Below, piece after piece: positions 34,647 through 34,664 of a stretch of 34,664 nucleotides of DNA. Both the position numbers and the translations under genes were made by a program. The first letter of the stretch is position 1. Every line of letters begins with the position of its first letter. Where the stretch lies: the NCBI GenBank assembly GCA_017623935.1, contig JAGAOC010000047.1, forward strand, positions 1 through 34,664, written 5' to 3'. The notes under the pieces are model-generated. The model saw nothing but the letters and a program-made list of their open reading frames with translations. It had not been told where the DNA came from and ran no database searches. The DNA is from Agathobacter sp. (GTDB lineage: Bacteria; Bacillota; Clostridia; Lachnospirales; Lachnospiraceae).

Positions 34647-34664
34647 AAAAAAGGTTCCTTGCCA

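Noticed and set aside
1-34664. CRISPR array, tRNA, rRNA, insertion sequence or phage genes
   Set aside because: No regularly spaced repeats, cloverleaf-like sequence, transposase or integrase was seen. The only tandem repeats are the short ones listed.

Overview
The window looks like a chromosomal stretch from a low-to-mid GC anaerobic Firmicute, most likely a Lachnospiraceae-type Clostridium (Blautia/Ruminococcus/Dorea-like). The pointers are the insulinase-era-yqzL-recO order, a single-chain glycyl-tRNA synthetase, pyruvate phosphate dikinase, a pyrophosphate-type phosphofructokinase, a DUF1015 gene next to serA/serC, and strong AGGAGG ribosome sites. The genus is inference. All genes are on the minus strand except aroC at the right end. 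I saw no tRNA, rRNA, CRISPR array, insertion sequence or phage gene.

Layout, left to right. 1-929: 5' part of ppdK, with its own promoter and a leader hairpin. 1129-3330: a lipoprotein gene and glyS, transcribed together from a good promoter at 3438-3466. 3486-8278: an M16C metalloprotease, era, a yqzL-type small gene overlapping recO, and recO. 8394-8762: a monocistronic cold-shock gene with promoter and terminator. 8802-17929: a biosynthetic run read as leuB-ilvD-ilvB-serC-serA-DUF1015-mscS from a promoter at 17966-17994. It links branched-chain amino acid and serine synthesis. serC is broken by a one-base frameshift in this sequence. 18070-19305: PPi-type phosphofructokinase.

19390-29755 is a nine-gene exopolysaccharide/capsule operon, read as priming sugar transferase, GT2, GT4, GT2, EpsG-like polymerase, GT2, polysaccharide pyruvyl transferase, Wzx-type flippase, and a ferredoxin-FrhB-type flavoprotein. 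It has what a Wzy-dependent pathway needs to start, extend, flip and polymerise a repeat unit. It has no chain-length/tyrosine-kinase module, no nucleotide-sugar genes and no regulator. An intrinsic terminator lies only 24 bases before its first start codon, so expression probably depends on read-through. Hand counts on single 60-base lines suggest it is AT-richer than the flanking housekeeping genes.

29823-33169: a GH13 glucosidase of the neopullulanase type, tgt and yajC. 33368-34468: aroC on the plus strand, divergent from the GH13 gene, with the two -35 boxes back to back. 34481-34646 is a dense cluster of palindromes after aroC.

The points I would look at first are: the FrhB-like protein with an in-frame repeat linker, close to the pyruvyl transferase; the terminator-gated start of the polysaccharide operon; DUF1015 as a possible serine-pathway enzyme; and the serC lesion. 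Pfam-style names are recalled from motif knowledge; no search was run.
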